Shown here one piece after another: positions 62,937 to 64,000 of a stretch of DNA of 64,000 nt. The stretch is taken from assembly GCA_965221215.1 (NCBI GenBank), contig OZ244872.1, positions 2,790,001 through 2,854,000 of the forward strand, in the 5' to 3' direction. How positions within the stretch are numbered: the first letter of the stretch is position 1; each line of letters opens with the position of its first letter. Under the pieces are notes generated by a model. The model was not told where the DNA came from and searched no databases. It saw only the letters and a list, made by a program, of their open reading frames with translations. Position numbers and translations under genes: made by a program. Origin of the DNA: Aldehydirespirator sp965221215 (GTDB lineage: Bacteria > Actinomycetota > Acidimicrobiia > Acidimicrobiales > Aldehydirespiratoraceae).

Positions 62937-64000
62937 ATGGCCGGTCGGCTTTGGCTTGCTCGGCTAGCAGGAACTTGCGGATCTTGCCGACGCTGGTGCG
63001 GGGCAGCTCGTCGATCAGGGTGACCGCGGCGGGACGCTTGGCCTTGGCCAGGCGCTCGGCGCACCAGGCGTCGAGCTCGGCCACCGATGGCGGCGCCGAC
63101 ACATCCGCGGCGACCACGAACGCCACCGGCACCTCGTCGCGGATCTCGTCAAGGCGGCCCACCACCGCCGCCTCCAGCACCGCGGGATGCTCGGCCAGGG
63201 TCGACTCAACCTCGACTATCGAAACGTTCTCGCCCGACACTTTGAGCACGTCGGAGCGGCGGCCGTCGAAGAAGTGGCGGCCGCCTTCGTCGCGCCTGGC
63301 TCGGTCGCCGGTGCAGAACCAGCCGTTGCGGAAGCTGGCCGCGGTGATGTCGGGCGCGTCGAGGTAGCCGGCGAACAGGGTGGTACCCGGCTCGCCGCCC
63401 ACCATCACCTCGCCCACCTCGCCGGGCGCCACCGAGTTCCCGGCTGCGTCCTGCACGTCCACCTCGCAGCCCGGCGACACCCGGCCCATCGAGGCGTGGT
63501 GGGGGTCGGCCCGCTCGTCGGTGAGCACCGCGGGGATGGTCTCGGTCATGCCGTAGAGCTGGCGGGGCCGGCAGCCGAACCAGCGGGCTGTGGTGGCGTA
63601 CTGGTCGGCGGAGATGTTCTGCGCATACCAGCAGTGACGCAGGGCCACACCGTCGACAGGGCCGCCGCGGGCCAGGATCATGCGGATCGGCGCCGCGAAC
63701 AGGCTGGCGCAGGTGGCCGAGTGGCGGGCGGCGGCCCCCAGGAACCCCGACGCCGAGAAGGCGGGCATCAAGGCCACGCTGGCCCCGACCCAGATCGCCG
63801 ATGCGAACGAGTAGTACTGGGCGTTGGCGTGGAACAGCGGCAGCACCACCAGTTGCCGGTCGTCGGGCTCCAGATCGGCCGCCTCGGCCATGACCTTGCC
63901 CGCGAAGGCGTAGTTGGCCTGGGTGACCTCCACGCCCTTGGGCCGCCCGGTGGTGCCGGAGGTGAACATCACCGCGGCTCTGTCCCGCACCCCGACGGCG
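62935..64000 (-). CDS. AMP-forming acyl-CoA synthetase, C-terminal part (cut by window edge)
   Basis: The frame remains open through the last base (reading AVGVRDRAAVMFTSG), so the 5' end lies to the right. Visible are the adenylation motif FTSGTTGRPKGV, the substrate/ATP block QLYGMTETIPAVL, the hinge region NGWFCTGDRARRDEGGRHFFDGRRSDVLKVSGENVSIVEVESTL and the terminal RTSVGKIRKFLL. It activates a carboxylic acid as an acyl-CoA. With the enoyl-CoA hydratase and ADP-forming synthetase nearby, a CoA-linked degradation pathway is likely. Confidence 0.9.
   Translation of the reverse strand, partial: AVGVRDRAAVMFTSGTTGRPKGVEVTQANYAFAGKVMAEAADLEPDDRQLVVLPLFHANAQYYSFASAIWVGASVALMPAFSASGFLGAAARHSATCASLFAAPIRMILARGGPVDGVALRHCWYAQNISADQYATTARWFGCRPRQLYGMTETIPAVLTDERADPHHASMGRVSPGCEVDVQDAAGNSVAPGEVGEVMVGGEPGTTLFAGYLDAPDITAASFRNGWFCTGDRARRDEGGRHFFDGRRSDVLKVSGENVSIVEVESTLAEHPAVLEAAVVGRLDEIRDEVPVAFVVAADVSAPPSVAELDAWCAERLAKAKRPAAVTLIDELPRTSVGKIRKFLLAEQAKADRP

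Overview
The window is very G+C-rich and densely coding, with GTG and TTG starts, stop/start overlaps between successive genes, and actinobacterial-type families (Mer-like and other luciferase-like oxidoreductases, MMPL exporter, Sfp-type PPTase, many Rieske oxygenases, ADP-forming acyl-CoA synthetase). I infer a high-GC Actinomycetota chromosome, possibly a marine or sponge-associated Acidimicrobiia-like lineage. The lineage is inference only: there is no rRNA or marker gene here. I saw no tRNA, rRNA, CRISPR array or insertion sequence, and no gene-free stretch longer than about 200 bases.

Layout. 1-1109 is the 3' end of a large DUF499/COG1483-type ATPase gene, a family often found in phage-defence islands. 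1198-22031 is a catabolic region, mostly on the minus strand. It holds two paralogous amidohydrolases, a methyltransferase, a quinone oxidoreductase, two glyoxalase-fold proteins, a polyol dehydrogenase with an FGGY kinase, a formamidase-like hydrolase, MMPL and MFS transporters, and a multigene run with two Rieske oxygenase systems, an LsrF-like aldolase and a DUF1989 protein. Inside it, 3738-6381 looks like a small accessory insert: a DUF4143 ATPase, a truncated carbamoylase/allantoate amidohydrolase fragment and a VapBC-like pair.

22100-37226 on the plus strand carries a 44-codon remnant of a permease, an NCS2 permease with an extra C-terminal domain, an alpha/beta hydrolase, and a polyketide synthase locus. 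The 3219-aa synthase reads KS-AT-DH-MT-ER-KR-ACP-KS and ends in a module whose AT has been cleanly lost. It is followed by a free carrier protein, an Sfp-type PPTase and an amidase. The layout recalls the small methyl-branched fatty-acid type PKSs of sponge symbionts.

37321-45949 on the plus strand holds a Rieske oxygenase, a flavin reductase, E1 alpha and beta of a 2-oxoacid-type dehydrogenase, a free lipoyl protein with no E2, a short-chain dehydrogenase, a clear methenyl-tetrahydromethanopterin cyclohydrolase (Mch) homologue, another SDR and a Mer-like oxidoreductase. I consider the oxygenase-to-Mch block the best candidate for an undescribed pathway, possibly demethylation coupled to a pterin C1 carrier.

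46971-53683 (minus) is a nucleoside-type BMP/ABC uptake operon that ends in a 2-oxoglutarate-dependent oxygenase. 53866-64000 holds a fourth Rieske oxygenase, an enoyl-CoA hydratase, an ADP-forming acyl-CoA synthetase, a molybdenum hydroxylase with an unusual Mo-FAD fusion, and an AMP-forming ligase that runs off the right edge. A roughly 90-base repeat recurs just downstream of three minus-strand genes here. Together the genes suggest a heterotroph that scavenges purine/pyrimidine-like and methylated aromatic or quaternary nitrogen compounds.
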